DNA from: Pseudomonas sp.
GTDB lineage: Bacteria; Pseudomonadota; Gammaproteobacteria; Pseudomonadales; Pseudomonadaceae
Length of the DNA stretch: 34,235 nucleotides
Direction of reading: 5' to 3'
NCBI RefSeq assembly: GCF_030150285.1
Contig: NZ_JASLGE010000022.1
Span: forward strand, 1-34,235
Shown: piece by piece, positions 14,854-23,527 of the stretch
Numbering within the stretch: the stretch's first letter is position 1
Layout of the letters: each line of letters begins with the position of its first letter
Translations under genes and position numbers: made by a program
Notes under the pieces: generated by a model
Database searches by the model: none
What the model saw: only the letters and a program-made list of their open reading frames with translations
What the model was told of the DNA's origin: nothing

Positions 14854-15855
14854 GTGAATAGCCAAGGCCCCGAAGATCAAATCATCACAGAGGCCGCGGC
14901 CGATTGGGCCGTGCGCCTGCACGCGGGTGCCCTGAGCGTTGAAGAGCAAGCCCGGTTGCAGGCCTGGTTGGCCGCTGACGAGCGCCATGCCAAGGCGCTG
15001 CGCTATGCCGAACAGACCTGGGCCGCGCTGGGGACGCTGGCGCTGGACAGCTCGCCGGCCCCTCACCGTTCACGCCCGTCGAATGCCCGGCCTGCGCCTA
15101 AGATGCGGCACCGACGTGGGCCGCGTTGGGTGAAAGCGGCGGCGGTGCTGTCGTTGCTAGTGGCCGTTGGCTGGCTACGCGGGCCGTCCTGGCTTGTGCA
15201 GATGGAGGCGGATTACCAGACCGGTGCCGGCGAAATTCGCAGCCTTGCGCTGAGCGATGGCAGCGTGGTCGAGCTGGATGCCGCCAGCGCGATCCGCGTC
15301 GATTACGACACCGGCGAGCGGCGCGTAAGCCTGCTCAAGGGCTCGGCCGTGTTTTCGGTTGCGCCCATGGGCGGTGCCGAGTCGCGGCCTTTTGTTGTGC
15401 AAAGTGCCGGCGGGCGTACCCGGGCGCTGGGCACCCGGTTTGTCGTCGGCCGGGAAAGCCGCGATCAAGCCTGGGTGGGCGTACTGGAACACAGTGTCGC
15501 CGTCAGCCTGCAACACCCGCGTGTAGAGGGGGCCTCATCGCGCACCCTCGAAGCCGGTGAGAGCGCTCGCTACAGCCAGGCAAGCGGCGTACACCCCTTG
15601 CCCGGTTTTGACTTGAACGCCGCCACCAGTTGGCGGCGCGGCGTGCTGGTGTTTGATCGCCAGCCGTTGGCCCTCGTCATCGAACAACTCAATCGCTACC
15701 GCCCGGGGCACATTATCCTCGCCAACCCCGGCTTGGCAGACCGCCAGGTCAGTGGCGTGTTTCGCCTCGACATGCTCGACAGCGCATTGCCCACCCTTTC
15801 CCGTGAGTTGCAGATCCAGCGCGTTGAAGTGGCGGGCGTCAGCCTGATCTATTGA
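14854..15855 (+). CDS. FecR-type anti-sigma factor / sigma regulator
   Basis: This 333-residue inner-membrane protein has a cytoplasmic N-terminal FecR/DUF4880 part (AADWAVRLHAG...RLQAWLAADERHAKAL). One membrane helix follows at about 115-135 (VKAAAVLSLLVAVGW), then a periplasmic FecR domain and a C-terminal STN-contacting part ending in RELQIQRVEVAGVSLIY. It relays receptor occupancy to the sigma factor and may hold it inactive. The start is uncertain: an ATG at 14776 overlaps the sigma stop (ATGA) and would add 26 unconserved residues, while the GTG at 14854 places the conserved FecR N-terminus near the beginning. The extended start remains possible through translational coupling. Confidence 0.85.
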   Translation: MNSQGPEDQIITEAAADWAVRLHAGALSVEEQARLQAWLAADERHAKALRYAEQTWAALGTLALDSSPAPHRSRPSNARPAPKMRHRRGPRWVKAAAVLSLLVAVGWLRGPSWLVQMEADYQTGAGEIRSLALSDGSVVELDAASAIRVDYDTGERRVSLLKGSAVFSVAPMGGAESRPFVVQSAGGRTRALGTRFVVGRESRDQAWVGVLEHSVAVSLQHPRVEGASSRTLEAGESARYSQASGVHPLPGFDLNAATSWRRGVLVFDRQPLALVIEQLNRYRPGHIILANPGLADRQVSGVFRLDMLDSALPTLSRELQIQRVEVAGVSLIY

Positions 15856-15954
15856 CCCGGGCCCGTTGCAGCCGCCATGGCCCTGTCTTTTTGAGGGCCT
15901 TGAACATTAATTGCAAAAACCTTTACTGAGTTTTCCCGGGTAATGCGTCTTGCT

Positions 15955-15970
15955 ATTGAGATTCATTCGC
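15955..15970. promoter_or_regulatory. Fur-like box before the TonB-dependent receptor
   Basis: ATTGAGATTCATTCGC lies 34 bp before the receptor ATG and repeats the site before the sigma gene with two changes. It fits AATGAGAATCATT of the Fur consensus at 11 of 13 positions. Confidence 0.55.
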
Positions 15971-16003
15971 ACAACTTTTCGTGCATGTCCGGGGATAACA
16001 ACC

Positions 16004-18781
16004 ATGTTCGTAAATCAGCGCAAAGGGGGGCGTACCGCAAGCCGGTTGGCCTTTGCCGTTCATGTCGCCCTGTTCGGGATGCTGGCTGTGCAAGGGTCGG
16101 TACAGGCGGCCGACACCGCCAGCCGAGCGGTTCAACAAGAATTTATTGCCTTCCATATCGCCGCCCAGCCGCTGGACAAAGCGGTGCTGCTGTTTGCCGA
16201 ACAGGCCGGTTTACAGGTGCTGTTCGACAGCCACATGTTGCACGGCCTCAAGGCTTCGGCGCTCACGGGGGATTTCGGCGTGCAGGAAGGCCTGGCCCGG
16301 TTGCTGGGCAACAACCCGGTGGAGTACCGCTTCACGGGTGAACGCCAGGTGACGCTGACCCGTGTCAGCGCAGAACACAACGCGGCCTTGGCGTTGGGCA
16401 CCACCTCCGTGACGGCCAGCGAAGGTAACGGCAACAGTGCCGACTGGGTGTACCAGACCCCCAAAGCGGTGTCTGTGATTACCCGCGAACAAATCAACAA
16501 ACGGGCACCGCGCCACGCGGCCGACATGCTGGAAGAAACCCCCGGCGTGTACACAGCGGTGGATCAGCGTGACCCGGGGTTGTCGGTCAATATCCGCGGT
16601 ATCCAGGACTATGGCCGGGTCAACATGAACGTTGACGGCATGCGTCAGAACTTCAACGTTAACGGCCACCAACACCGCAATGGCGTAATGCTGATCGACC
16701 CGGAAATGGTGTCCAGCATTGAGATCGACAAAGGTGCGCAGTCCACCTTGGGTGGGGCGGGTGTGCTGGGTGGCGTTGCGACCTTCAACACCCTGCAGGC
16801 CAGCGATTACTTGAAGGACGGCAAGGAATTTGGCGGGCGTATTCGGGCCGGCAGCGGCATCGGTAAACTGGGTAATGGCACCTATTTCAACGGTGGCGGG
16901 GTAGTTGCGTACGGCAACGATCTGGGCGATGCCCTGTTTGCGGTCAGCGAGCGCCACTTTGGGGATTACCGCAGCGGTCGGCAGCACGCCGGTAACCTGG
17001 GGGACGAAATTCGCGTCAAAAAATACCAGCCCGTGGCCTGGAAAAGCTGGCTCAACAGTGAAGTGGGGGATGCGGGCAGCGTGACCCGCTCACAAATGGC
17101 CAAGTTCGGGCTCAATTTGCCCAACGACCAGCGCATTGAACTGAGCTACCTGAACACTGACAGCGACAGCAATGATTCATGGACTTACATGCGCGAAGAC
17201 CTGTCAGGCTATGACTATGTTCGCCACAGCAAGAACAACCTCAGCACCGCCAACTACGCGCTGGATTACAGCTTTAATCCGGACAATGAACTGATCGACC
17301 TCAAGGCCAAGGTGTATTACGTCACCACGGTGCTCGACCGGGCCAACGCCCGGCATAACGCTTCGGGTGCAAACGCGCTTGAAGGTTATAAGGACCGTTT
17401 CCGTACGGATACCTGGGGCGCGTTGGTGCAGAACACGTCACGGTTCAACTTGGATGACTACGGCCAGTTGAACTGGAATTACGGCCTGGAGATGTACCAG
17501 GACACCTTTAAGCCGCGCAGCGATAAAGTGCCGGGTGTGAATGAGCAAACGCTGCCCTATGTCAAAAGTTCGAACCCTGGTGGCGAGCGCACCATGGCCA
17601 GCCTGTTCACGCACCTGGAGTACGACTACAACGATTGGCTGAATGTAAGCGGCGGCTTGCGGTATGACCGTTACCGTCTTGACGGGAAAACCGGCATGAC
17701 GCTCTGGCGCAAAAACATCATCCGTTATGAGGACGGTGTGGCGGTCATTGATGGCTCAAGCGTGCGCACTGAAGACGTGTATGACGTTGACCGGGAAAGC
17801 GGCCAGTTTTCGCCGACCTTCGGCCTGGCCATCAAGCCCGGCGTAGACTGGTTGCAACTGTATGCGAACTGGGGCAAGGGCTGGCGCCCGCCGGCGGTGA
17901 CGGAAGTGTTTATGACGGGGCGGCCGCACGGTGGCAATGCGCCTGAACGGGTTTTCCCCAACCCCTTTCTCAAGGCTGAAGAGTCGCGGGACTGGGAAGT
18001 GGGTTTCAACATCTTCAAAGAGTCGCTGTTCTTTAACAACGACCGGCTGGGCATGAAGGTTGCGTACTTTGATAACACCATCAAAAACTTCTCGTTCATG
18101 CAGTTCGGCGTCATGCTTCCCGAAGAAACGGCCTCGGGTAACTTCGGTGACCTGGCGTATGTGAATAACGTGAATGACACGCGCTTTCGCGGTGTTGAGT
18201 ATCAACTCAATTACGACATGGGGCGCCTGTATACCAACTTGAGTTATACCCACATGATCGGTAGCAATGACTTTTGCAGTGCCGATTACTACATGGGCGG
18301 CGCGAAGAAACGCGGTAAAAAACTCAAGAGCTATCTCGAGAAGTACACGCGACCTGACGGCTCCACCGGCATGCGCCCGGTGACGGAAACCGAGTGGCTG
18401 GACGACGATGACCGAAACAATGCCCAGAGCTGTGGCAAGGTGATGGGAAACGCGACCTATATGCCCGCTGACCGTGGCTCGTTAACCGTGGGCGCGCGCT
18501 TTCTGGAGCGCCGTTTGGACACGGGTGTTCGCCTGCGCTACAGCCCGGGTAACAACAAAGATATCAACACGCACAACTACCGCAGCATTGAACAGGCCAC
18601 ATGGCCCAAATACAGCGTGTACGATTTGTATGCCAGTTACTGGGCAACCGATGATCTGAATATTTCGCTGATCATGGAAAACGCCACAGACGAGGCTTAC
18701 TTTGTGGCCATGGGCGATGCCAACAACTTAAGCCTGGCGCGGGGCCGCACGTTGAGCGGGATGCTGGAGTACAAGTTCTGA
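16004..18781 (+). CDS. HasR-like TonB-dependent heme/hemophore receptor with STN domain
   Basis: This 925-residue outer-membrane receptor has a signal peptide ending near VQA-AD (35/36), an STN signalling domain (about 45-120), a plug and a 22-strand barrel ending in F. The plug region RGIQDYGRVNMNVDGMRQNF, then NGHQHRNG, follows the HasR pattern, where a plug histidine binds heme. The barrel segment WRPPAVTEVFMTGRPH ... FPNPFLKAEES matches the FRAP/NPNL region of heme receptors. With the upstream sigma/anti-sigma pair it forms a surface-signalling unit like hasISR. However, no hasA hemophore or hasDEF exporter follows. The start at 16004 (GGGG 9 nt upstream) gives a proper signal peptide; an ORF from 15950 does not. 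A hemoprotein receptor other than HasR is possible. Confidence 0.85.
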   Translation: MFVNQRKGGRTASRLAFAVHVALFGMLAVQGSVQAADTASRAVQQEFIAFHIAAQPLDKAVLLFAEQAGLQVLFDSHMLHGLKASALTGDFGVQEGLARLLGNNPVEYRFTGERQVTLTRVSAEHNAALALGTTSVTASEGNGNSADWVYQTPKAVSVITREQINKRAPRHAADMLEETPGVYTAVDQRDPGLSVNIRGIQDYGRVNMNVDGMRQNFNVNGHQHRNGVMLIDPEMVSSIEIDKGAQSTLGGAGVLGGVATFNTLQASDYLKDGKEFGGRIRAGSGIGKLGNGTYFNGGGVVAYGNDLGDALFAVSERHFGDYRSGRQHAGNLGDEIRVKKYQPVAWKSWLNSEVGDAGSVTRSQMAKFGLNLPNDQRIELSYLNTDSDSNDSWTYMREDLSGYDYVRHSKNNLSTANYALDYSFNPDNELIDLKAKVYYVTTVLDRANARHNASGANALEGYKDRFRTDTWGALVQNTSRFNLDDYGQLNWNYGLEMYQDTFKPRSDKVPGVNEQTLPYVKSSNPGGERTMASLFTHLEYDYNDWLNVSGGLRYDRYRLDGKTGMTLWRKNIIRYEDGVAVIDGSSVRTEDVYDVDRESGQFSPTFGLAIKPGVDWLQLYANWGKGWRPPAVTEVFMTGRPHGGNAPERVFPNPFLKAEESRDWEVGFNIFKESLFFNNDRLGMKVAYFDNTIKNFSFMQFGVMLPEETASGNFGDLAYVNNVNDTRFRGVEYQLNYDMGRLYTNLSYTHMIGSNDFCSADYYMGGAKKRGKKLKSYLEKYTRPDGSTGMRPVTETEWLDDDDRNNAQSCGKVMGNATYMPADRGSLTVGARFLERRLDTGVRLRYSPGNNKDINTHNYRSIEQATWPKYSVYDLYASYWATDDLNISLIMENATDEAYFVAMGDANNLSLARGRTLSGMLEYKF

Positions 18782-18793
18782 TTTCGACGTAAC

Positions 18794-18858
18794 GGTCGCG
18801 AGCAATCTCGCGCCTACACAACGTTTATCAAGGTGTAGGCGCGAGCGTGCTCGCGATC
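18794..18858. repeat. Paired inverted REP elements (REPIN-like), probable terminator
   Basis: Two inverted copies of a GTGTAGGCGCGAG....CTCGCGA-type palindrome (18794-18819 and 18833-18858) flank a 13-bp spacer. They lie between the convergent receptor and trmA genes. Each copy folds on itself and the two also pair with each other. Confidence 0.8.
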
Positions 18859-18869
18859 TGTTCAGCCGG

Positions 18870-19958
18870 TTACCGACGAACCAGCCATACGCCCGATTCC
18901 ATGTGGTGAGTCCACGGGAACTGGTCAAACACGGCACAACGCTCGATACGGTGCGTGTCGTGCAGTTGGGCGATGTTCTCGGCCAGGGTCAGCGGGTTGC
19001 ACGAGATGTACAGAATGTTGTCAAAACGGCGCGTCAGTTCGCAGGTGTCCGGGTCCATGCCCGCACGCGGCGGGTCGACGAACACGCTGCCAAATGCGTA
19101 ACTTTTCAGGTCAATGCCCTGCAAGCGGCGGAACGGGCGCACTTCGTTGAGGGCTTCGGTCAACTCTTCTGCCGACAACCGCACCAGTTTGACGTTATCC
19201 ACAGCGTTGTCGCGCAGGTTGTTCAAGGCTGCGTTGACAGACGTTTTGCTGATTTCAGTGGCCAGCACGTTGCGCACGCGGGTGGCCAGCGGCAGGGTGA
19301 AGTTGCCGTTGCCGCAATACAGCTCCAGCAAATCATCCGAACGCTCGCCCAGCGCATCGTAGGCCCAGTTGAGCATCTTCTGGTTGACCGTGCCGTTTGG
19401 CTGGGTAAAGGCACCTTCGGGCTGTTGATAGGTGAACGTGCGACCCGCGATTTCAAGTTTCTCGACCACGTAGTCGCGGCCGATCACCACGCGTTTGCCT
19501 TTGGAGCGGCCAATCACACTGATATCAAGGTCGCTGGCCAATTGCTCGGCGGCGGTTTGCCAGTGCTCGTCCAGCGGGCGGTGATAGCACAGGGTGACCA
19601 TCGCATCGCCCGCCAGGGTGGTTTGAAACTCCACCTGAAACAGTTTGTGGCTCAGGGCTGAACTGGCCTTCCAGGCGGCCTTGAGCTGCGGCATCAACTG
19701 GTTGATGCGCAGGCTGGCAATCGGGAAGTCTTCGATCAGAATCGGCGTGCGCTTGTCGTCCTGGGCAAACATGGCGTAGTGACGCTCACCGGCTTCGCGC
19801 CACAGGCGGAACTCGGCGCGTAAGCGAAAATGCTTCAACGGCGAATCAAACACCTGGGGCTCAGGCGCATCGAACGGTGCCAGCAGCTCGCGCAGGCGGT
19901 TGGCCTTGGCTTCAAGCTCGACGGCGTAAGTGGCGGGATCGAACGGCAAGTCACTCAT
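18870..19958 (-). CDS. trmA: tRNA (uracil-5-)-methyltransferase
   Basis: This 362-residue SAM-dependent enzyme makes 5-methyluridine at position 54 in the T-loop of tRNA. The SAM motif LLELYCGNGNFTLPLA, the VDPPRAGMD loop, nucleophile Cys320 (YISCNP) and general base Glu354 (HHMESG) are all present; length and ends match TrmA. The ATG overlaps the TGA of the upstream purine permease (ATGA), so the two are translationally coupled, an uncommon pairing of tRNA modification with purine transport. Confidence 0.97.
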   Translation of the reverse strand: MSDLPFDPATYAVELEAKANRLRELLAPFDAPEPQVFDSPLKHFRLRAEFRLWREAGERHYAMFAQDDKRTPILIEDFPIASLRINQLMPQLKAAWKASSALSHKLFQVEFQTTLAGDAMVTLCYHRPLDEHWQTAAEQLASDLDISVIGRSKGKRVVIGRDYVVEKLEIAGRTFTYQQPEGAFTQPNGTVNQKMLNWAYDALGERSDDLLELYCGNGNFTLPLATRVRNVLATEISKTSVNAALNNLRDNAVDNVKLVRLSAEELTEALNEVRPFRRLQGIDLKSYAFGSVFVDPPRAGMDPDTCELTRRFDNILYISCNPLTLAENIAQLHDTHRIERCAVFDQFPWTHHMESGVWLVRR

Positions 19959-21250
19959 GCGTTAAACCACCCCAACTTGACCACGAACAGGATCGACAGA
20001 ATGATCAGTGGCGCGTTCAACTCACGGGCGCGGCCGGACAACAGCTTGATCACGGTCCAGGAAATAAAGCCGAAGGCGATGCCGTTGGCGATGGAATAGG
20101 TAAACGGCATGGCCAGGGCTGTGATGACCACAGGTGCGGCAACGGTGACGTCTTCCCAGTCGATTTCGGCCAGGCCGCTCATCATCAGCACGGCCACGAA
20201 CATCAGCGCGGGTGCGGTGGCGAACGCCGGAACGCTGGAGGCCAGGGGCGAGAAGAACAGTGCCAGCAGGAACATCACCGCGACCACGATGGCCGTCAGG
20301 CCTGTGCGGCCACCGGCGCTGACGCCCGCTGCCGACTCGATGTAGCTGGTGGTGGTCGACGTGCCCAGCAGCGAACCGGCCATGGCCGCGGTGCTGTCGG
20401 CAATCAGGGCGCGGCCCATTTTAGGCATGTGCCCGTCTTTGCCCATCAGGCCGGCGCGCTTGGCCACGCCGATCAGGGTGCCGGAGTTGTCGAACAGGTC
20501 CACGAACAGGAAGGCGAAGATCACGCTGATCAGGCCAATGTCCAGTGCGCCCTTGATGTCCAGTTGCAGGAAGGTCGGGGCCAGGGATGGCGGCATTGAA
20601 ACCACACCACCGAACTCGGTCACGCCCATGGCGATAGAGGCCACGGTCACGGCCAGAATGCCGATCAGCACCGCGCCGCGCACTTTCATGGCTTCAAGGG
20701 CGACGATCAGCGCAAAGCCCAGCGAGGCCAGAATCACTTTCGGTTGGGCCAGGTCGCCCATGCCCACCAGCGTGGCCTGGTTGGCGACGACGATACCGGC
20801 GTTGCCCAGTGCAATCAGGGCCAGAAACAGACCGATACCGGCGGCAATGGCCGAACGCAATGGCAGCGGGATGCTGTTGATGATCCATTCGCGGATGCGA
20901 AAGATCGACAGCAGGAAGAACAGCACGGCCGAAATAAACACCGCCCCCAGCGCTACTTGCCAGGTGTGGCCCAAGTGCAGCACCACGGTGTAGGTGAAGA
21001 AGGCGTTCAGGCCCATGCCCGGCGCGAGGGCGATCGGGTAGTTGGCAATGAGGCCCATGATCGCGGACCCGATAGCGGCGGCCAGGCAGGTGGCGACAAA
21101 CAGCGCGCCTTTGTCCATGCCGGTTTCGCCGAGGATGCTCGGGTTCACGAACAGAATGTAGGCCATCGCCAGGAAGGTGGTGATACCCGCGAGAATCTCG
21201 GTGCGCACATTGGTGTTATGTGCCTTGAGTTGAAACAGCCTTTCCAGCAT
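19955..21250 (-). CDS. AzgA/PbuG-type purine (guanine/hypoxanthine) permease
   Basis: This 431-residue inner-membrane NCS2-superfamily transporter belongs to the AzgA group. It starts RTEILAGITTFLAMAYILFVNP and has the motifs PGMGLNAFFTY and FDNSGTLIGVAKRAG. TSTTTSYIESAAGVSAGGRTGLTA is the signature of guanine/hypoxanthine permeases. About 12-14 hydrophobic segments are visible. GGGGA just before the ATG is a good ribosome site, and a GGCGCC hairpin abuts it. A structured leader and a TATGAT -10 candidate lie upstream. trmA is downstream in the same operon. Confidence 0.92.
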   Translation of the reverse strand: MLERLFQLKAHNTNVRTEILAGITTFLAMAYILFVNPSILGETGMDKGALFVATCLAAAIGSAIMGLIANYPIALAPGMGLNAFFTYTVVLHLGHTWQVALGAVFISAVLFFLLSIFRIREWIINSIPLPLRSAIAAGIGLFLALIALGNAGIVVANQATLVGMGDLAQPKVILASLGFALIVALEAMKVRGAVLIGILAVTVASIAMGVTEFGGVVSMPPSLAPTFLQLDIKGALDIGLISVIFAFLFVDLFDNSGTLIGVAKRAGLMGKDGHMPKMGRALIADSTAAMAGSLLGTSTTTSYIESAAGVSAGGRTGLTAIVVAVMFLLALFFSPLASSVPAFATAPALMFVAVLMMSGLAEIDWEDVTVAAPVVITALAMPFTYSIANGIAFGFISWTVIKLLSGRARELNAPLIILSILFVVKLGWFNA

Positions 21251-21262
21251 GCCAGTCCCCGT

Positions 21263-21359
21263 GGCGCCGCTGGCGCCGTGATTAAGTCGTTTTCAACAGC
21301 AAAGCACAGGCCAGATGGCCTGGGATTTTTCTGTCTGTTGGAAAAAGCCGCGCATCATA
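21263..21359 (-). promoter_or_regulatory. Structured leader and candidate promoter of the purine permease
   Basis: On the minus strand a TATGAT -10 candidate (21354-21359) is followed by a hairpin (21307-21322, CAGGCCA/TGGCCTG). A second palindrome, GGCGCC-N3-GGCGCC (21263-21277), lies directly before the Shine-Dalgarno. I could not match it to any purine riboswitch class. Confidence 0.4.
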
Positions 21360-21459
21360 CCAGCAGCTCGAACGTCTGGCTGCTTTGGTTACCGTGTCGG
21401 GCCATGTTTTGTAACATCCGTTTGAGAGGCATACTGTGTGCCAGTTTTCAGGGGGACTT

Positions 21460-21897
21460 ATGACGCGTATCAGCACAAGGTTTTTAGCCTGCCTCGGCTT
21501 GTTCATAAGCAGCGGTTTGAGTGCAGCCCCGGCGTTGCCGTTGAGCAGCGTTGAAATCCTCAAGGTCGCCTCCACCACTGGGGCCGTGGAGGACGTGCTG
21601 GACGGGCAAGAGCAGACCCGGGGGCACCATCGTGGCCCGAACATTAAAGTGTTTGTGCTTGAACGGGGCTATGGCGGCCAGCCGACGGTAACGCTCGATG
21701 GCCAAGAGGTGGACGGTGTTCGCACGCCGGTCTGCAATAAGGGCCAGGGGCTGGTGACCTGCGAGGGTGCGGGCACCACGGTCGGTTATGTGTACACCTT
21801 TGATCTGGGTAACAAGGAAGGTGGGTTCTTCCAGTTCAGTAACACTTCACTCGTCCCCCCACACAACCGTCTCAGCGCCCAGCTCCTAATAAAGTAG
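21460..21897 (+). CDS. Small secreted protein, DUF4879-like
   Basis: This 145-residue protein has a clear signal peptide (MTRISTRFLACLGLFISSGLSA, cleavage near residue 22). The mature part contains VEILKVAST, HRGPNIKVFVLERGYGG and two cysteines (CNKGQGLVTC) that could form a disulfide. The pattern resembles DUF4879 (YolA-like) secreted proteins, whose function I do not know. GGGGGA before 21460 decides the start; a GTG at 21436 would break the signal peptide. It stands alone as a single-gene unit between two minus-strand genes, with GC-rich hairpins after it. Confidence 0.75.
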   Translation: MTRISTRFLACLGLFISSGLSAAPALPLSSVEILKVASTTGAVEDVLDGQEQTRGHHRGPNIKVFVLERGYGGQPTVTLDGQEVDGVRTPVCNKGQGLVTCEGAGTTVGYVYTFDLGNKEGGFFQFSNTSLVPPHNRLSAQLLIK

Positions 21898-21940
21898 GAG
21901 GGGCCGCCGCGATCGGCCCTCCCTGGCCGTGTCGCGGCTG

Positions 21941-21959
21941 ACCCGGCGTCCTGCCGGGT
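21941..21959. repeat. GC-rich hairpin after the small secreted-protein gene
   Basis: ACCCGGC-gtcct-GCCGGGT is a perfect 7-bp stem. With GGAGGGGCCG...CGGCCCTCC (21898-21922, one bulge) it may end transcription of the upstream gene, although neither stem is followed by a T-run. Confidence 0.45.
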
Positions 21960-21977
21960 TACCCACTGCGCAAAACC

Positions 21978-22111
21978 TGCGTTCGGCCAGCGTGGTTTAA
22001 GGGGGCCCTTGGATCAAAAACCAGATCAAAAGATCACGAGCAAGCTCGTTCCTACAGGCCTTGCTGCGTTCGGCCAGCGTGGTTTAAGGGGACCCTTGGA
22101 TCAAAAACCAG
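21978..22111. repeat. 47-bp direct repeat, two copies
   Basis: Copies at 21978-22024 and 22065-22111 differ by a single base (46 of 47 identical) and repeat with an 87-bp period. Each ends in TTGGATCAAAAACCAG. A REP palindrome follows each copy, in opposite orientations, so the region looks like a recent tandem duplication of a REP-associated unit. Confidence 0.85.
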
Positions 22112-22138
22112 CGCGTAGGAGCGAGCTTGCTCGCGATC
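22032..22138. repeat. Inverted pair of REP palindromes
   Basis: GATCACGAGCAAGCTCGTTC... (22032-22056) is the reverse of GTAGGAGCGAGCTTGCTCGC... (22115-22138). They are the canonical Pseudomonas REP core in head-to-head arrangement. A third degenerate half begins at 22153, and its other end merges with the stop codon of the MFS gene at 22179. Confidence 0.8.
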
Positions 22139-22178
22139 TTTTAAAACCAGAAGATCACGAGCCCTCAATAACGAACGC

Positions 22179-23420
22179 CTACAAGTGGGTCGTTTCTTCC
22201 ACTAGCCGATCGCGCTTGGCCAACCCCGGGAACAGTTTTATCCACAGCCCGGTGATGACCAGGGTGCCAATGCCGCCCAGCAGCACGGCAGGCACTGTGC
22301 CCATCCAGTGGGCCGTGACACCGGACTCGAACTCACCCAACTGGTTGGACGCGCCGATAAACAGGCCGTTGACCGCACTGACCCGGCCGCGCATTTCGTC
22401 CGGGGTTTCCAGTTGCACAAACGACGCGCGGATCACCATGCTGATCATGTCCGCCGCGCCCAGCACCACCAGCACTGCCATCGAAAACCAGAACGAGGTC
22501 GACAGCCCGAACGCAATCGTAGCGACCCCAAACACGCCCACAGCGGTAAACATGGTGCGCCCGACCTTGCGTTCAAACGGGAATCGCGCCAGCCACAATG
22601 ACATCAATAAGGCCCCGACCGCGGGTGCCGAACGCAACATGCCCAGCCCCCATGGCCCGGTGAGCAGGATGTCTTTGGCAAATACGGGCAACAGTGCGGT
22701 GGCCCCGCCGAGCAACACGGCAAACAGGTCCAGAGAAATAGCCCCCAGAATGTCCGGCCGGCTACGAATAAAGCGAATACCCGCCAGCAACGAGTGCAAC
22801 GTGGCTTTGCCTTTATTCAGCGCCGCCTGACGTGCAGGCAGGTTGCTCATCAGCAGGGCGGCGACCAGGTACAAGACCACACTCGGGCCATACACCCAGA
22901 CGCTGCCAAACGCATACAGCAACCCGCCGAAGGCCGGTGCAACGATCGTGGCCGATTGCTGCGCAGCCTGCGCGGCGGCCACCGCCCGAGGGAACAGCGC
23001 CGCTGGCACGATGGACGGCAACAGCGCCTGGGTGGTCGGCATTTCGAAGGAGCGGGCGCTGCCCAGCAGAAACGCCAGCACAAAGATCATGTCCCGGGTG
23101 ATGTGGCCAGTGGTGCTGCTGATGGCCAACGTCAACGCGATCATCGCCTGCAGCGACTGGCACAGCGCGGCCACTTTGCGGCGGTCATAGCGGTCGGCCA
23201 CATGCCCGGTGTGCAGCATAAACAGCAGGCGCGGGGCGAATTCGATCAAGCCCACCCAACCCAGGTCCATCACGCTGCCCGTCAGTTGATACAGGTTCCA
23301 GCCAATGGCCACGGTCAGCATCTGGAAGGCGCTGGCGGTGAAGATACGGGCAAACCAGAAGGCCACAAACGGCCGGTGATGGCGTAACAGAAGCGGCTGG
23401 CTGGTCATTAAGTGCGTCAT
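22179..23420 (-). CDS. MFS transporter, EntS/DHA3-like
   Basis: This 413-residue major facilitator of the EntS/multidrug (DHA3) group has about 12 helices, with FVAFWFARIFTASAFQM at the start. It also has a GHVADRYDRRKV loop motif and RASFVQLETPDEMRGRVSAV, a family hallmark. Such proteins export drugs or siderophores; no siderophore genes are near. The open frame runs upstream to 23579, but the conserved N-terminus starts around 23420 or 23408 and neither ATG has a strong ribosome site. The TAG stop lies in a degenerate REP sequence, so the 3' end abuts a repeat array. Confidence 0.85.
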   Translation of the reverse strand: MTHLMTSQPLLLRHHRPFVAFWFARIFTASAFQMLTVAIGWNLYQLTGSVMDLGWVGLIEFAPRLLFMLHTGHVADRYDRRKVAALCQSLQAMIALTLAISSTTGHITRDMIFVLAFLLGSARSFEMPTTQALLPSIVPAALFPRAVAAAQAAQQSATIVAPAFGGLLYAFGSVWVYGPSVVLYLVAALLMSNLPARQAALNKGKATLHSLLAGIRFIRSRPDILGAISLDLFAVLLGGATALLPVFAKDILLTGPWGLGMLRSAPAVGALLMSLWLARFPFERKVGRTMFTAVGVFGVATIAFGLSTSFWFSMAVLVVLGAADMISMVIRASFVQLETPDEMRGRVSAVNGLFIGASNQLGEFESGVTAHWMGTVPAVLLGGIGTLVITGLWIKLFPGLAKRDRLVEETTHL

Positions 23421-23527
23421 GGCAGAGGGCTGAGGGATGTTGAGATTATCATTTTTCTGTAACAAATAATGACTGATGATTGATGCGTCTAATCGGGGCC
23501 ATCTGTGTTTTTTTTGACGATCAAACC

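Noticed and set aside
21263..21347. Known purine riboswitch upstream of the permease
   Set aside because: Hairpins are visible, but I could not match the conserved core of guanine, xanthine or PreQ1 classes by eye; it is kept only as a structured leader.
21978..22111. CRISPR array or phage attachment sites
   Set aside because: There are only two copies, which lie 87 bp apart with REP cores between them, and no cas, integrase or tRNA gene is near.
22308..22601. Plus-strand frames opposite the EntS-like MFS gene
   Set aside because: There are no ribosome sites, the residue use is unusual, and the MFS protein on the other strand is clearly real.
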